Notes: generated by a model from the sequence alone, not told the origin. Counted from the first letter of the stretch, positions 1-9,193 are shown. The stretch: 64,000 nt of DNA from a bacterium (GCA_021372295.1 JAJFUS010000046.1:39153-103152), one strand, 5' to 3'. Numbers and translations: made by a program.

Positions 1-657
1 CTTCTCGGCGACGTACTCGACAGTCCCGTTCTTACCCTGCGCAAAAGACCATGCCGCGCCCAGATAGTATATATTCCAACTGGGAGAGGCCTTTTTGGTC
101 AGAGTATGGTCGTTGCGTTTGACGGTAAGAGTAAGCTGCTCGCCGGGATTGTCGTGAATGAGGCCGGTCATGTCCTTGCCGCTTGCGATCTTCACGCCGT
201 TAATGCTGACGATCCGATCACCCGCGCGAAGCCCGATCCGATGAGCCTCGGTTTTAGGGCTGACCATCGCGATCCTGTTTTCGGTTGTGCCGGTCGGGAA
301 CCCCCAAAACAGCCCCATGACTATGAACACTATCACGGCCAGCACGAAACTGGCGAACGGCCCCGCGAATATTACCAGAGCGCGTTTCCATATAGCCTGC
401 GCCTGGAAACCGTCGGGGATGTCTTCCTCGCCCGGCTCCATACCTGCGATCTTAACGAACCCGCCCAACGGATATGGATGGATGGTGTATTCGGTGTCAC
501 CCCGTTTGAACAGAGTCAGCAGTTTTGGCCCGAAGCCGAACGCAAACTCCTCCACACGCATGCCCACCAATCGAGCCGCGCTGTAGTGCCCCAGCTCGTG
601 GAACATTATCAGGATCGCAAATATGAAAATCAGCGCAATCGCCGTTTCTATGATCAA
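1..657 (-). CDS. rseP: RseP-like site-2 zinc metalloprotease (partial)
   Basis: Intramembrane zinc protease of family M50 (RseP/S2P), which in related bacteria cleaves membrane-anchored regulators such as anti-sigma factors. The left window edge cuts it, leaving 219 N-terminal codons. The zinc motif HELGH lies at residues 20-24 inside the first membrane helix. A second helix spans about residues 92-120 and a PDZ domain about 128-185. The usual Asn of the GPxxNF motif near residue 100 reads as Ser (GPFASFV), a mild oddity. I chose the TTG start at 657 because an AAGGAG site overlaps the end of dxr just upstream; the stop of dxr lies 3 bases away, so the two are probably translationally coupled. 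Confidence 0.9.
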   Translation of the reverse strand, partial: MIIETAIALIFIFAILIMFHELGHYSAARLVGMRVEEFAFGFGPKLLTLFKRGDTEYTIHPYPLGGFVKIAGMEPGEEDIPDGFQAQAIWKRALVIFAGPFASFVLAVIVFIVMGLFWGFPTGTTENRIAMVSPKTEAHRIGLRAGDRIVSINGVKIASGKDMTGLIHDNPGEQLTLTVKRNDHTLTKKASPSWNIYYLGAAWSFAQGKNGTVEYVAEK

Positions 658-660
658 TAT

Positions 661-1833
661 CTAACTCCTTGCGGCAAGCTCCGCCGCTTTTAGTCTTGTT
701 TCGGTATCGACTTCATAAATCTCTTCGAGCGCAGGCGACGGCCTGGACTCATGACTTTCCATCACCCGCCGCACCAGCTTTGCTATGTCCAGGAACCTGA
801 TCCGGCCTTTCAGGAACAGGTCGACTGCAACCTCATCGGCGGCGTTCATCACCACCGCAAGCGTCCCGCCGACTTTTGCCGCTTCCATAGCCAGAGACAG
901 ACACTCGAATTTGTCCATGTCGACCTTATCGAACTGCAGCGTCCCGGCTTCGAGTATATCCAGCCGTGGCAACTGCGAATCCACGCGCTCAGGGTAAAGC
1001 AATGCATATTGGATCGGCAGCCGCATGTCCGGCAGGCCGAGCTGCGCGATTATCGAACCGTCGCAGAACCTCACCATCGAATGCACGATGCTTGTCGGGT
1101 GAATCAGCACCTGGATTTTGTCGGCATCAACGCCGAACAGCCACTTCGCTTCGATTATCTCGAGGCCCTTGTTCATCAAAGTGGCCGAATCGACGGTCAC
1201 TTTCCTGCCCATTTTCCACGTTGGGTGAGCTAGAGCCTGTTCGGCTGTCACATTGGCCAGTTCCGATAAGGGTTTGTCTCGAAACGCTCCGCCGGACGCC
1301 GTAAGTAATATCTTTTCGATGCTGTTTCGGTTCTCGCCGTTCAGACACTGGAAAATTGCGGAGTGCTCGCTGTCGATCGGCAGCAGAGCGACGTTTTTCC
1401 CGGCGGCCGCATCCATTACCAGATGCCCCGCAGCCACCAGCACTTCCTTGCTGGCGAGAGCCACGTCTTTACCGGCCTCGATTGCTCGAAGGGTAGGCGA
1501 GAGCCCCGGCGTTCCCGCAACCGATACTACTATTCTATCAGTTTCCGGCTCGACGGCAAGCTCATCGAACCCGTCGCGACCGCTGCAGACTCTGATTCCG
1601 GTTCCAAAAAGGGCGGATTCCACCCGATCTCTGAGCGTTTCGTCGCCGATGCACACCTTTTGCGGCATAAACTCCAAGGCCTGAGAAATAAGCAGGCCGG
1701 CATTGTTTTGCGCGCCAAGCCCTGCCACGCGCACGCGCGCAGGACCGAGTCGCTTCACCACGTCCAGCACTTGCGTGCCTATGGAACCGGTTGAACCAAG
1801 AATAGATATGCGTATGGGCTGTTTGTTATCCAT
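661..1833 (-). CDS. dxr: 1-deoxy-D-xylulose-5-phosphate reductoisomerase
   Basis: NADPH-dependent enzyme that converts 1-deoxy-D-xylulose 5-phosphate to 2-C-methyl-D-erythritol 4-phosphate, the committing step of the MEP isoprenoid pathway in the cytosol. The 390 residues match the family length. The NADPH-binding GSTGSIG is at residues 13-19. Also visible are the metal-site region DSEHSAIFQC, the flexible-loop SGGAFRD, and the HPTWKMGRKVTVDSATLMNK stretch that holds the catalytic and substrate-binding residues. It lies between uppS and rseP on the same strand, 36 bases after uppS and almost touching rseP, so all three probably share one transcript. The ATG start follows a weak AGGA site. Confidence 0.96.
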   Translation of the reverse strand: MDNKQPIRISILGSTGSIGTQVLDVVKRLGPARVRVAGLGAQNNAGLLISQALEFMPQKVCIGDETLRDRVESALFGTGIRVCSGRDGFDELAVEPETDRIVVSVAGTPGLSPTLRAIEAGKDVALASKEVLVAAGHLVMDAAAGKNVALLPIDSEHSAIFQCLNGENRNSIEKILLTASGGAFRDKPLSELANVTAEQALAHPTWKMGRKVTVDSATLMNKGLEIIEAKWLFGVDADKIQVLIHPTSIVHSMVRFCDGSIIAQLGLPDMRLPIQYALLYPERVDSQLPRLDILEAGTLQFDKVDMDKFECLSLAMEAAKVGGTLAVVMNAADEVAVDLFLKGRIRFLDIAKLVRRVMESHESRPSPALEEIYEVDTETRLKAAELAARS

Positions 1834-1869
1834 GTCCTAACTCAAAGTTCAGAATTCAGAATTCAAAAT

Positions 1870-2607
1870 TTACTCCACCACTTTGCCGAACTTGCGTGTG
1901 CGCCCCTGATAGTCCGCCACAGCCACGTATAAGTCGCTCTTGGAGAAATCCGGCCAGAGGGTTTCGGTCACATAGAGTTCGGAGTAAGCGGTTTCCCAGA
2001 GAAGGAAATTGCTGACACGCATCTCTCCGGCAGTGCGAATGAGAAGATCGGGCTCGGGCAGTTCGGGATGATACATCAGGCCGGAGAGCATCTTATCGTC
2101 AATATCATCCGGTGAAAGTTTTCCCTCAACCACCATACGGGCAGCCGACCTTGCGGCGTCGACAATCTCGTTGCGGCCGCCGTAGTTGACCGCGATGTTG
2201 AGCACGATACGATTGTTGTTCTTTGTTTCCTCGTAGTCCTCGTTAAACTGATCCTGAAGCTCCTGCGGAAGCTCGTAAAAACGCCCGCTGGTAACTATGC
2301 GAACACCCTCTTTTTTCATATAATTGAGTTCGGCTTTTGCCGCATAGCGAATCAGCTTCATAAGCCCGCTGACTTCTTCCGCGGGCCGATTCCAGTTTTC
2401 CGACGAAAACGCGTACGCCGTAATCACCTCGACCCCTATGTCAGCCGCGTTTACAACAAGGTTTTTGAGAGCTTTGTAGCCCCTGCGATGCCCTTCGAGC
2501 CGGGGCAGGCCGCGCCGCCGCGCCCATCGGCCGTTTCCGTCCATAATCACGGCGATGTGCGCGGGAATTCGCTCGGGGTCAATATCTGTATGCTTCTTTG
2601 TGCTCAA
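1870..2607 (-). CDS. uppS: Isoprenyl transferase (undecaprenyl diphosphate synthase)
   Basis: cis-Prenyltransferase that condenses isopentenyl diphosphate onto farnesyl diphosphate to build the C55 carrier lipid for cell wall and polysaccharide synthesis. The 245 residues match the family. The catalytic aspartate is in IMDGNGRWA at residues 21-29; the later RTAGEMRVSNFLLWE block binds the second diphosphate (most homologues have RTSGE-R-SNF). Translation probably starts at TTG 2607 after an AGAGGA site. It heads the uppS-dxr-rseP operon. In most bacteria cdsA follows uppS in this operon; here the next gene is dxr. Confidence 0.95.
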   Translation of the reverse strand: MSTKKHTDIDPERIPAHIAVIMDGNGRWARRRGLPRLEGHRRGYKALKNLVVNAADIGVEVITAYAFSSENWNRPAEEVSGLMKLIRYAAKAELNYMKKEGVRIVTSGRFYELPQELQDQFNEDYEETKNNNRIVLNIAVNYGGRNEIVDAARSAARMVVEGKLSPDDIDDKMLSGLMYHPELPEPDLLIRTAGEMRVSNFLLWETAYSELYVTETLWPDFSKSDLYVAVADYQGRTRKFGKVVE

Positions 2608-2644
2608 CGTGTCCTCTGCAACTGATCTTCTTTCCTAAGGTCAG

Positions 2645-2674
2645 ATTATACTGTGAATGAGCCCTGGTCGGCAA
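2645..2674 (-). promoter_or_regulatory. Putative sigma-70 promoter for uppS-dxr-rseP
   Basis: On the minus strand a perfect -10 box TATAAT (2645-2650) lies 18 bases from a -35-like TTGCCG (2669-2674), about 40 bases upstream of the uppS start. The -10 is strong and the -35 only partial. Confidence 0.6.
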
Positions 2675-2767
2675 CCCAAAGAAGGACATTACTGCCCTTT
2701 GCGTCAACTTTTAATAGACAAACGGACACGGCTTGCGCGCGAGTGAACAATTTGTGTCTGCAGACGC

Positions 2768-2970
2768 TTTTGGGACTCCGTCCCAAACCCTGCCAGAGAC
2801 TCTGTCTCTGGACTCTGCCAGGAAACCCGGTTTCCTGGACCTTCTGACTCAGAGTTATATGCTCCCTTAAGGGAGCATATAACTCTGCACTAGGGGTCTG
2901 GGGCCCGCGGCCCCAGCGCGGGTTCAGGGGCGCGGAGCCCCTGATGGGAGTTTGAGGGTGAAACCCTCAA
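2768..2970 (+). repeat. Multi-hairpin interspersed repeat, copy A
   Basis: About 200 bp made of consecutive hairpins: TTTGGGAC/GTCCCAAA (2769-2787), CCAGAGAC/GTCTCTGG, CCAGGAAACC/GGTTTCCTGG, a perfect 38-bp palindrome at 2850-2887 (outer CAGAGTT/AACTCTG), CTGGGGCC/GGCCCCAG, TCAGGGGC/GCCCCTGA, and TTGAGGGT/ACCCTCAA (2952-2970). The same module order recurs at 9831, 29269, 34875 and 38541. This copy fills most of the gap between the divergent uppS and the glycosidase gene. I see no gene in 2608-3011 apart from the promoter and this element. Confidence 0.9.
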
Positions 2971-3011
2971 GACGTTTTGCTGTCACAAATCTTCTGCTTA
3001 CGGAGGACGCA

Positions 3012-5078
3012 ATGATGAACGACAAGGCCATCGGATTCGTGCAGGATATACCCGGAGGGATCGTATTCGAGATCGGCAACAGCTGGCTGGTGCGCCGGGT
3101 TCATGGAATATCGGGCAGGATCGGCACAACCAGTTTCACCAACGTCCTCAACAGCGAGGAATACCTGGAAGAGACCCTCGCCGAGTTCGAGATCGTCATA
3201 TCGGGCGAGGGTCAGACAGTGTCTTTGGACTTTCGTGATTTTATTATTACCAGCTGCTCAACACCCAACTGGGACGATGGCCTTAAAACAATCGAAGTGC
3301 GCCTGGAGTCGGATCTCAACGGCGTGAAACTGCCGGTGTCTGTGTTTTACGAATCTAGGGCGGGAACGGATTTCATTCGCAAGTGGATCACAATTCACCC
3401 GTGCGACATAGAAGGCTGGACGATCCGCTCCGTCACCATCGAGAATATGAGGTTCAAGGAGATGGTAGAGGGCGTGACTCCGCAGCCGCGATATATCAAA
3501 ACTCACGCCAACCATGAGGACAATGTCCACATCGAACCTGAGAATGTGAATGCTGCCGAGTCGCAAAGGCCTTTTGCGTTTGGAGACAGCGCGCGGGCGG
3601 TGTTGAGCTATTGGGGCTACGGCGAGGGTCTGTATTTCTTTACCGAGTCTCTTACCGGCGAAGAGAGCTTTTACCGGCCGACCGGCCTTATGATGAAGCA
3701 TATCGACTGCGTCCCTCTCACCGAGGGTCTCACCACGGGCGCGGCAGTTATCGGCGGCTACGCGGGTCCGCCTGAAATCGGGTTCAAGCGATATAGTCGG
3801 CATCTGATGGAGCATTGGTGCGTCGTGCGGGAAAAGAGCATTCCGGTGGCTTGGAACACGTGGCTTGTGACTCGCGAGGGCAACCGCCCGATCCTGTCAT
3901 ATTACGACCGCACACTGCTTCTCGATTACATCGAACTCATAAAGCAGGCAGGCTTTTACGAGCTTCTGCACCTCGATTTGGGTTGGGAGTCGGGTTGGCC
4001 GCTCAAAGTCGATGCGGACAAGTTCCCCAAGGGCATCTCGGAGATCGCAAAACGCGCTAAAGAGGCCGGAATGGATATGGGCTTCTGGACGAACCCGTTT
4101 AGCTGCAGTTACTGGCGGGGGAATGTCGAAGACGAACACCCCGAGTGGACTGTCCCGAACTCCGTTTCAGGGCGGTCGAACGCGCTGTCATTATGCGCGG
4201 TTTCGGACTATTACGAGTATGTTAGGGAACGTTTCGTGGCGCTTGCGACCGATATGAACGCGGCCTCGATCTACTGGGACGGCAACGACTGGAACACGCC
4301 CGATTGCTCCGCGCGCAATCACAGTCATCGAGACCGGCATGAGTTGGAAGTCAAAGCGCGAAAACGTCTGGCGGAAATGTGCCGGCAGGCGCATGAAGCG
4401 CGTCCCGATCTAATCATAGCGGCGTTCAGCCCGCCGGTTGACAACCACAGGCTCTGCGCGCTCGATCAGGAGCAGGCCGCCGATACGCATAGGTTCCCGA
4501 CCATTCAGGCCGAGTTGATCCAGCGCCAGCAGATGTATCAGATGACCTGGGAACACCCGTTTCACGCGATCAGACCGAGTTGGCATGGGGTCGACTGGCA
4601 CGAGGCGGGCGAGGACAACCTCACCAGGCGACCTCTGCACGAACTCTTCCACGCTGAGATGAGTATGATTGCGTGCGGACTTGCTCAGGCAGGCGGCAGC
4701 ATAGATCTCAAACGGGCCAGACCGCATTTTCTCGAATTCCTGAGGAAACTGTTTGCGTTCAGGAAGCGGTTCGAGCATTATTTCGACACTTACCAGCACG
4801 TTTTGGGCTTCCCGGACGGCAAGAGCATAGACGGCTCCGGGCATATTGTTGATGGCTCGGGGTTCATTGTGTTGGTGAACCCGACGGAAGACGATCTGAC
4901 TGTCAAAATTCCGCTGGATGCGCCCGAGTTGGAGCTGTCGTCGGAGAAGGAGCTTGTTCTCACCGACTGGAGCGGCCTTGAAAGCGGCGGCCCGCTGGGT
5001 TCGGCAAAAACCGGCTCTCCGCCGGAGATCGAGCTTACAGGTTTGCAGGTGAGGTATATCGGTGTAAATGTAGGGTAA
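3012..5078 (+). CDS. Alpha-galactosidase-like glycoside hydrolase (clan GH-D, GH36-type)
   Basis: Probable glycoside hydrolase acting on alpha-galactosides or similar alpha-linked sugars. About 290 N-terminal residues form a beta-rich domain, followed by a TIM barrel. Barrel signs are the LHLDLGWESGWPLKVD strand with a following KFPKG and AGMDMGFWTNP, as in melibiases (DDGW, KFP-G, G-WFEP). The SIYWDGNDW strand places an aspartate where clan GH-D enzymes carry the nucleophile (usually KWD). No signal peptide is visible, so it is probably cytoplasmic. I chose ATG 3012 because ACGGAGGA ends five bases upstream; the 20 upstream in-frame codons would run into repeat copy A. Substrate is uncertain. 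Confidence 0.75.
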   Translation: MMNDKAIGFVQDIPGGIVFEIGNSWLVRRVHGISGRIGTTSFTNVLNSEEYLEETLAEFEIVISGEGQTVSLDFRDFIITSCSTPNWDDGLKTIEVRLESDLNGVKLPVSVFYESRAGTDFIRKWITIHPCDIEGWTIRSVTIENMRFKEMVEGVTPQPRYIKTHANHEDNVHIEPENVNAAESQRPFAFGDSARAVLSYWGYGEGLYFFTESLTGEESFYRPTGLMMKHIDCVPLTEGLTTGAAVIGGYAGPPEIGFKRYSRHLMEHWCVVREKSIPVAWNTWLVTREGNRPILSYYDRTLLLDYIELIKQAGFYELLHLDLGWESGWPLKVDADKFPKGISEIAKRAKEAGMDMGFWTNPFSCSYWRGNVEDEHPEWTVPNSVSGRSNALSLCAVSDYYEYVRERFVALATDMNAASIYWDGNDWNTPDCSARNHSHRDRHELEVKARKRLAEMCRQAHEARPDLIIAAFSPPVDNHRLCALDQEQAADTHRFPTIQAELIQRQQMYQMTWEHPFHAIRPSWHGVDWHEAGEDNLTRRPLHELFHAEMSMIACGLAQAGGSIDLKRARPHFLEFLRKLFAFRKRFEHYFDTYQHVLGFPDGKSIDGSGHIVDGSGFIVLVNPTEDDLTVKIPLDAPELELSSEKELVLTDWSGLESGGPLGSAKTGSPPEIELTGLQVRYIGVNVG

Positions 5079-5165
5079 AGGTAATTGCAGGAAGTATCGC
5101 GCTTGTAAGCGAACTCTTAATAGTTGACTTCTAGCCTCTGACTTCTAAATCTGGGAGGGTGCAAA

Positions 5166-5768
5166 ATGCCCGAGTGGACTCTTGTTGCAATAGCTGTTTG
5201 TCAGATAATAATCACCGCAACGATCTTTTTGACCGCGGCGGCTCTGGTGGTGGCGGTGTTTATGATCCGAAGCGCGATCAATCGCAAGGCCGATGAAGCC
5301 ATGGATAAGGTGCAGCCTATCATCAACCAGGTCAGGGCGATGTCCGAGCAGGCCAGGGACACCGTGGATGAAGTCAGCGCCAGGGTCGACTCAATTATGG
5401 AGAGAGTCGATACCACAACGCAGAGCGTCAGTGATAAAATCGACTCCATAATGACCAGGGTGGACGGCACGGCCGAGCATCTGTCGGGCACTGTGGAAAG
5501 CGTTGCCGGGCAGGTGGACACGACCGTTGGATCCATCATGCACAAGGCCGAAAACACTGTCGATCAGGTGACCGGAAGCGTTACGGGGGTCACGAAGAAA
5601 GTCGAGGAGGCAGTGAACCCGCAAGTCGCGGCGGCTGCGAGCATCATCGAGACCGCCACGCGGTGTTATGATCTATATAAAATCCTCTCAAAAAAAGGAC
5701 ATGTCAAACCCGGCGGCGAGTCGGATAATTTACAAGCGCCAGACCAGACCGGTGACAGCCCGGTCTAG
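5166..5768 (+). CDS. Membrane-anchored coiled-coil protein (DUF948-like)
   Basis: 200 residues with one N-terminal membrane helix (about residues 5-34). A long, heptad-like coiled coil follows, rich in repeating units such as VDSIMERVD and VDTTV/VDQV (about 40-160), with a hydrophilic tail. This architecture resembles small DUF948/apolipoprotein-like membrane proteins often found near stress or general-purpose genes. The function is unknown. The start ATG 5166 follows a good GGGAGGG site. It converges with the secreted-protein gene at 5784. Confidence 0.7.
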   Translation: MPEWTLVAIAVCQIIITATIFLTAAALVVAVFMIRSAINRKADEAMDKVQPIINQVRAMSEQARDTVDEVSARVDSIMERVDTTTQSVSDKIDSIMTRVDGTAEHLSGTVESVAGQVDTTVGSIMHKAENTVDQVTGSVTGVTKKVEEAVNPQVAAAASIIETATRCYDLYKILSKKGHVKPGGESDNLQAPDQTGDSPV

Positions 5769-5783
5769 CGCCACATAGCTTGA

Positions 5784-7688
5784 TTATTTTGCCGTCTCAG
5801 GTTTCTGTTCTTCTTTTGGCTGCTCTTTAGGTGGTTCTTGGTACTTTGGAGTGGTGAAAGTCCACTCAATGGGCTGCAGGTCGTCCGTGGTTGTTATTGT
5901 GAATGTGTAATCGAACAGGTTGTCCTTAGGATTTCGCGTTCCGCTGAGAGTGAGAACTGCGTCGGTATCTTTCAAGTATTCCGGCATGCGATGATAAAAG
6001 AGTTTCTCGAACTGGCTCCACTGATCCGGTGAGAGAATGCTCAAATCCAGACCGGAACCGGCAAATACCGCCGCGCGCTGAGCCTCATTCAACTGTGCAT
6101 AGGTTCTCAGCAAATCCCGATTCGGGTATATGACGCCTGTGATGCCGCAGCGCATCAGGTCATCGTCAGGCTCGATATTGATATTGAACTGCTCCTGCGT
6201 GAGCGTCGCAATCTGAGCCAGGCCGCCTATATCGAGAGTGCCTGTGTCCTTCAAAGTCTTCTTCCAAGCGTCGATCCATGCCTGCGGAATCTGAGCGCTG
6301 CGCTTGCGAAACCAGTTGCGGTCGCGAAGCTCCAGGACGCTGGCGCGTTTATCCCAGTTATAGCGGAAGCTGTCGGCTATTTTCTCAAGAGCGTCCTTTA
6401 TGGTAATCTCTTCATCGCCGAATTTGGCAAGCCCACTGTCATTTTCAAAGCTGTCGGAGACCACGGCAAACCCGGAAGCTTCGGCAAGGCCGGCTTCAAT
6501 TTCCGCAAGGACAGATTTCTTGGGTGCCTTGATTTTGGCTTCAAGAGCCGAGTCATCTGGGTGTTTATTGAGAGGCTCGCCGGAATCGTCCTTTTGTATG
6601 TCAGCCATTACGGCTGTCATTATGTCATCATCACGGCCTTTCATGACATCGTCGACCGTTTTACCCTCTTCATAGCATTCAGCAAATATACTACCAAACA
6701 GATTGGCCAGTTTACTGTTCGGGTCAAGTAGCGGAAAATAGGCGCCATAGTTTCCGAGTCCGAATCCGATACTATTGGGATTGCTGGTAGATGCTTTGCC
6801 CAGTTGTATGCTTATGTCTCCGAGCATCATTGACCGCAATGGCGAAGATTGCATATTCTCCAAACCGCCGTTGATCTGGATTGTGATATTGTTCAGATTC
6901 TCGATTATGACGTCGGGCAGGGTCACGCAGTCAGATTTGCCGCTCAATTTATTAGCCACATCTCCGAATGTCTGCATGGACTGTAAAATGCTCTGCTGAG
7001 CGGCCTCGGGCAAATCGCCTGCATTCAAAGTCATCGACTGGCTACTGGCAATGGATTCAATTGCCGACGGCACTTGCTCGAAGAGACTGACCAGAGGAGA
7101 CGCCAGGCCGGAAGATGCAGCAAAGTACATGAACGGGTTCTCATTCTTGAGATTTGCTATTTCTTCCGGCGAAAGACTGGCCAGTTTGCCGTAATCGCCA
7201 ATCATTTTTTCGCGCTTGGCAGCCAGTTCTCTCTGTAAATGTTCTTCTTCGCGCAGAGCCTGGGTCTCAGCATCCAGCAGAGCCTTACGATCCATGTAGA
7301 GCCGATATGTTGTCTTTTCGCCCTCACCTGAAAGCAGCCACTTGAACTTCATTACTCTGGAAATCGAACTCATCAGATCGGTGAGGGCAGTGTCCTTGGC
7401 GTATATATTCATCTTGCGGTCGCGCACTTGCCAGTCTTTGGAGTTGTAGCCCGCATGAAACTTGACGCCGGTCATATTGGTCATATCCTCGAGAATATCA
7501 ACCACGGCGCGACGGCTGGCGCTGTAAGTTATCTTCTGAGCAAGACGCGCGTCGGACTTAACGCCGGAATTTACCGAAGGCCCGGCTATAGATGAGTTAG
7601 GATCAGTGGTAATCTTTCCCTGCGAATATACGCAATTGGGCATCAGGATAAATAAGGTGAGCATTAAGATTATCGTTCGCATAGGCAT
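5784..7688 (-). CDS. Secreted protein with two STN/secretin-N0-like domains
   Basis: 634 residues with a signal peptide at about 1-23 (charged start, hydrophobic core, cut after VYSQ). Residues about 50-130 (RRAVVDILEDMTNMTGVKF and KDTALTDLMSSISRVMKFKW) read like an STN/N0 domain, as found at the N-terminus of secretins and TonB receptors. A short coiled segment follows. A second similar pattern occurs near residues 400-460 (FGDEEITIKDALEKIADSFRYNW). No secretin pore domain follows. The C-terminus is Pro/Glu/Lys rich. Probably periplasmic or surface. ATG 7688 follows GAGAGGAAT. The family is not recognised; the domain assignment is by pattern only. Confidence 0.6.
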   Translation of the reverse strand: MPMRTIILMLTLFILMPNCVYSQGKITTDPNSSIAGPSVNSGVKSDARLAQKITYSASRRAVVDILEDMTNMTGVKFHAGYNSKDWQVRDRKMNIYAKDTALTDLMSSISRVMKFKWLLSGEGEKTTYRLYMDRKALLDAETQALREEEHLQRELAAKREKMIGDYGKLASLSPEEIANLKNENPFMYFAASSGLASPLVSLFEQVPSAIESIASSQSMTLNAGDLPEAAQQSILQSMQTFGDVANKLSGKSDCVTLPDVIIENLNNITIQINGGLENMQSSPLRSMMLGDISIQLGKASTSNPNSIGFGLGNYGAYFPLLDPNSKLANLFGSIFAECYEEGKTVDDVMKGRDDDIMTAVMADIQKDDSGEPLNKHPDDSALEAKIKAPKKSVLAEIEAGLAEASGFAVVSDSFENDSGLAKFGDEEITIKDALEKIADSFRYNWDKRASVLELRDRNWFRKRSAQIPQAWIDAWKKTLKDTGTLDIGGLAQIATLTQEQFNINIEPDDDLMRCGITGVIYPNRDLLRTYAQLNEAQRAAVFAGSGLDLSILSPDQWSQFEKLFYHRMPEYLKDTDAVLTLSGTRNPKDNLFDYTFTITTTDDLQPIEWTFTTPKYQEPPKEQPKEEQKPETAK

Positions 7689-7852
7689 TTATTCCTCTCA
7701 GGTTGCAGCATTTTCCAATAGATAAGACGCCACAAGTAATCGAATTGTTAATAAAAGACGCATCGGAAGCTGGTATATCGCTCTGCACTCGTTTTGTACC
7801 GTCACGCGGAGGGTACAAGCGTCAATAACAACATTTAAGGAGCGCGGTCGAC

Positions 7853-7984
7853 ATGGCAAACAAAAAAGCAAAGCAAAAGAAACCCAAACAGATGGACAAG
7901 GCATCGGGACAAAAAGGCGGATCGGCATCTTACGAGGATATGGGATCACTGCAGCCCGCGAAAAAGAAACGAAAGAATAAATAA
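7853..7984 (+). CDS. Small lysine-rich basic protein (43 residues)
   Basis: A 43-residue reading frame preceded by a strong TAAGGAG site. The product is very basic at both ends (ANKKAKQKKPKQ and AKKKRKNK), with a short acidic centre SYEDMGS. It has no hydrophobic segment, so it is cytoplasmic. The Lys/Arg-rich termini suggest nucleic-acid or ribosome binding, but this is only inference. It sits alone between a minus-strand gene and the phosphate transporter. The strong ribosome site and the biased amino-acid composition argue that it is translated. Confidence 0.6.
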   Translation: MANKKAKQKKPKQMDKASGQKGGSASYEDMGSLQPAKKKRKNK

Positions 7985-8134
7985 GCGCCCAACCCATTAA
8001 TCCTTACATGCAGATTGCAAAGAGACTACATATTGCTTGACGCGGGGGCTTTGCTGCAGTAGAATAAATGGGCGCAGGGAAACCCGAGACTATTCGGGCA
8101 GCCTGGTCCAGACTTGGCAGCAAGTAGGTCACTA

Positions 8135-9166
8135 ATGTCCCTGGCTCTTGTAATAACGATTATTGTAGTAGCCCTCATATTCGACTTCTTGAATGGCTTC
8201 CATGACGCGGCAAACTCAATCGCGACGATTGTCGCGACGAAAGTGCTGTCGCCGTTTCAGGCAGTGCTGTGGGCTGCGTTCTTCAACTTTCTGGCTCCGC
8301 TGGTGTTCGGCGTGCATGTTGCCGATACGGTGGGCAAAGTGGTTAACGCCAGCCTGTTTTCATCGCACACAATGTTGCTGATCGCGCTTGCGGGGCTTGC
8401 GGGAGCGATTTTTTGGAACATCATAACCTGGTATTTCGGGCTTCCCACCAGTTCTTCTCACGCTCTTATCGGCGGGCTTGCAGGCGCGGGGCTGACTGCC
8501 GCCCACTTTTTAACCGGCTCGATGAAGAACGTGCTGAGCTGGGAAAAGATCGACCTGATTGTAATATTCATAGTCCTCTCGCCGCTGCTGGGTATGATTA
8601 TGGGCTATATCATCCAGGTCATAGTCTACTGGATATTCCACAAGACGGCGCCCTCCAAAGTCGATAATCTGTTCAGGCGGTTGCAGCTTTTGTCGGCGGC
8701 GGCGTACAGCATCGGCCATGGCACAAATGACGCTCAAAAGACGATGGGGGTTATCGCGATAATCCTTTTGACCTCGGGGCATTTGCAGCCGATGGCTAAC
8801 GGCAGCATACCGGTGCCGATATGGGTCAAGCTGATATGCGCTATGGCGATCGCTCTGGGGACGATGTCCGGCGGCTGGCGGATCGTAAAGACAATGGGGC
8901 TTGGGATCACAAAGCTGCGGCCGGTCGGAGGGTTCTGCGCTGAAACGGCGGGTGCAGCGACAATCATCGGGGCGTCGCTGGCGGGAATTCCGGTCAGCAC
9001 TACTCATACTATCACCGGCGCGATTGTCGGCGTTGGAGCCACTCACAGACTCTCCGCCGTGAAGTGGGGAGTGGCTGGAAGAATCGTCTGGGCGTGGGTT
9101 TTGACAATGCCGCTTTCAGCGATAATGGCCGCCATTGTATATACTATTATTCACTTCTGTCAGTAA
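8135..9166 (+). CDS. pit: PiT-family inorganic phosphate transporter
   Basis: Low-affinity inorganic phosphate permease of the inner membrane, about 343 residues with roughly ten membrane helices. The N-terminal family signature FDFLNGFHDAANSIAT and the matching second-half motifs HGTNDAQKTMG and PVSTTHTITGAIVGVG are clear. The internal repeat of the PiT family is therefore intact. Two starts are possible: ATG 8135 (chosen; begins just before the first helix) and TTG 8114. Neither has a strong ribosome site. The DUF47 gene follows 27 bases downstream, the usual Pit plus accessory-protein pair. Confidence 0.93.
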   Translation: MSLALVITIIVVALIFDFLNGFHDAANSIATIVATKVLSPFQAVLWAAFFNFLAPLVFGVHVADTVGKVVNASLFSSHTMLLIALAGLAGAIFWNIITWYFGLPTSSSHALIGGLAGAGLTAAHFLTGSMKNVLSWEKIDLIVIFIVLSPLLGMIMGYIIQVIVYWIFHKTAPSKVDNLFRRLQLLSAAAYSIGHGTNDAQKTMGVIAIILLTSGHLQPMANGSIPVPIWVKLICAMAIALGTMSGGWRIVKTMGLGITKLRPVGGFCAETAGAATIIGASLAGIPVSTTHTITGAIVGVGATHRLSAVKWGVAGRIVWAWVLTMPLSAIMAAIVYTIIHFCQ

Positions 9167-9193
9167 TTAAATTTCAGGAAATGGAGCCCGATA

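Noticed and set aside
106..693. 195-codon + strand frame over rseP
   Set aside because: The minus strand encodes a clear M50 protease with HELGH; the + frame is its shadow.
2952..3011. Upstream extension of the glycosidase frame by 20 codons
   Set aside because: It would start inside the last hairpin of repeat copy A and has no ribosome site, while ATG 3012 has ACGGAGGA.
8041..8113. Riboswitch before the phosphate transporter
   Set aside because: The GGGAAACCC and CGGG pieces do not assemble into any class I know; too weak to call.
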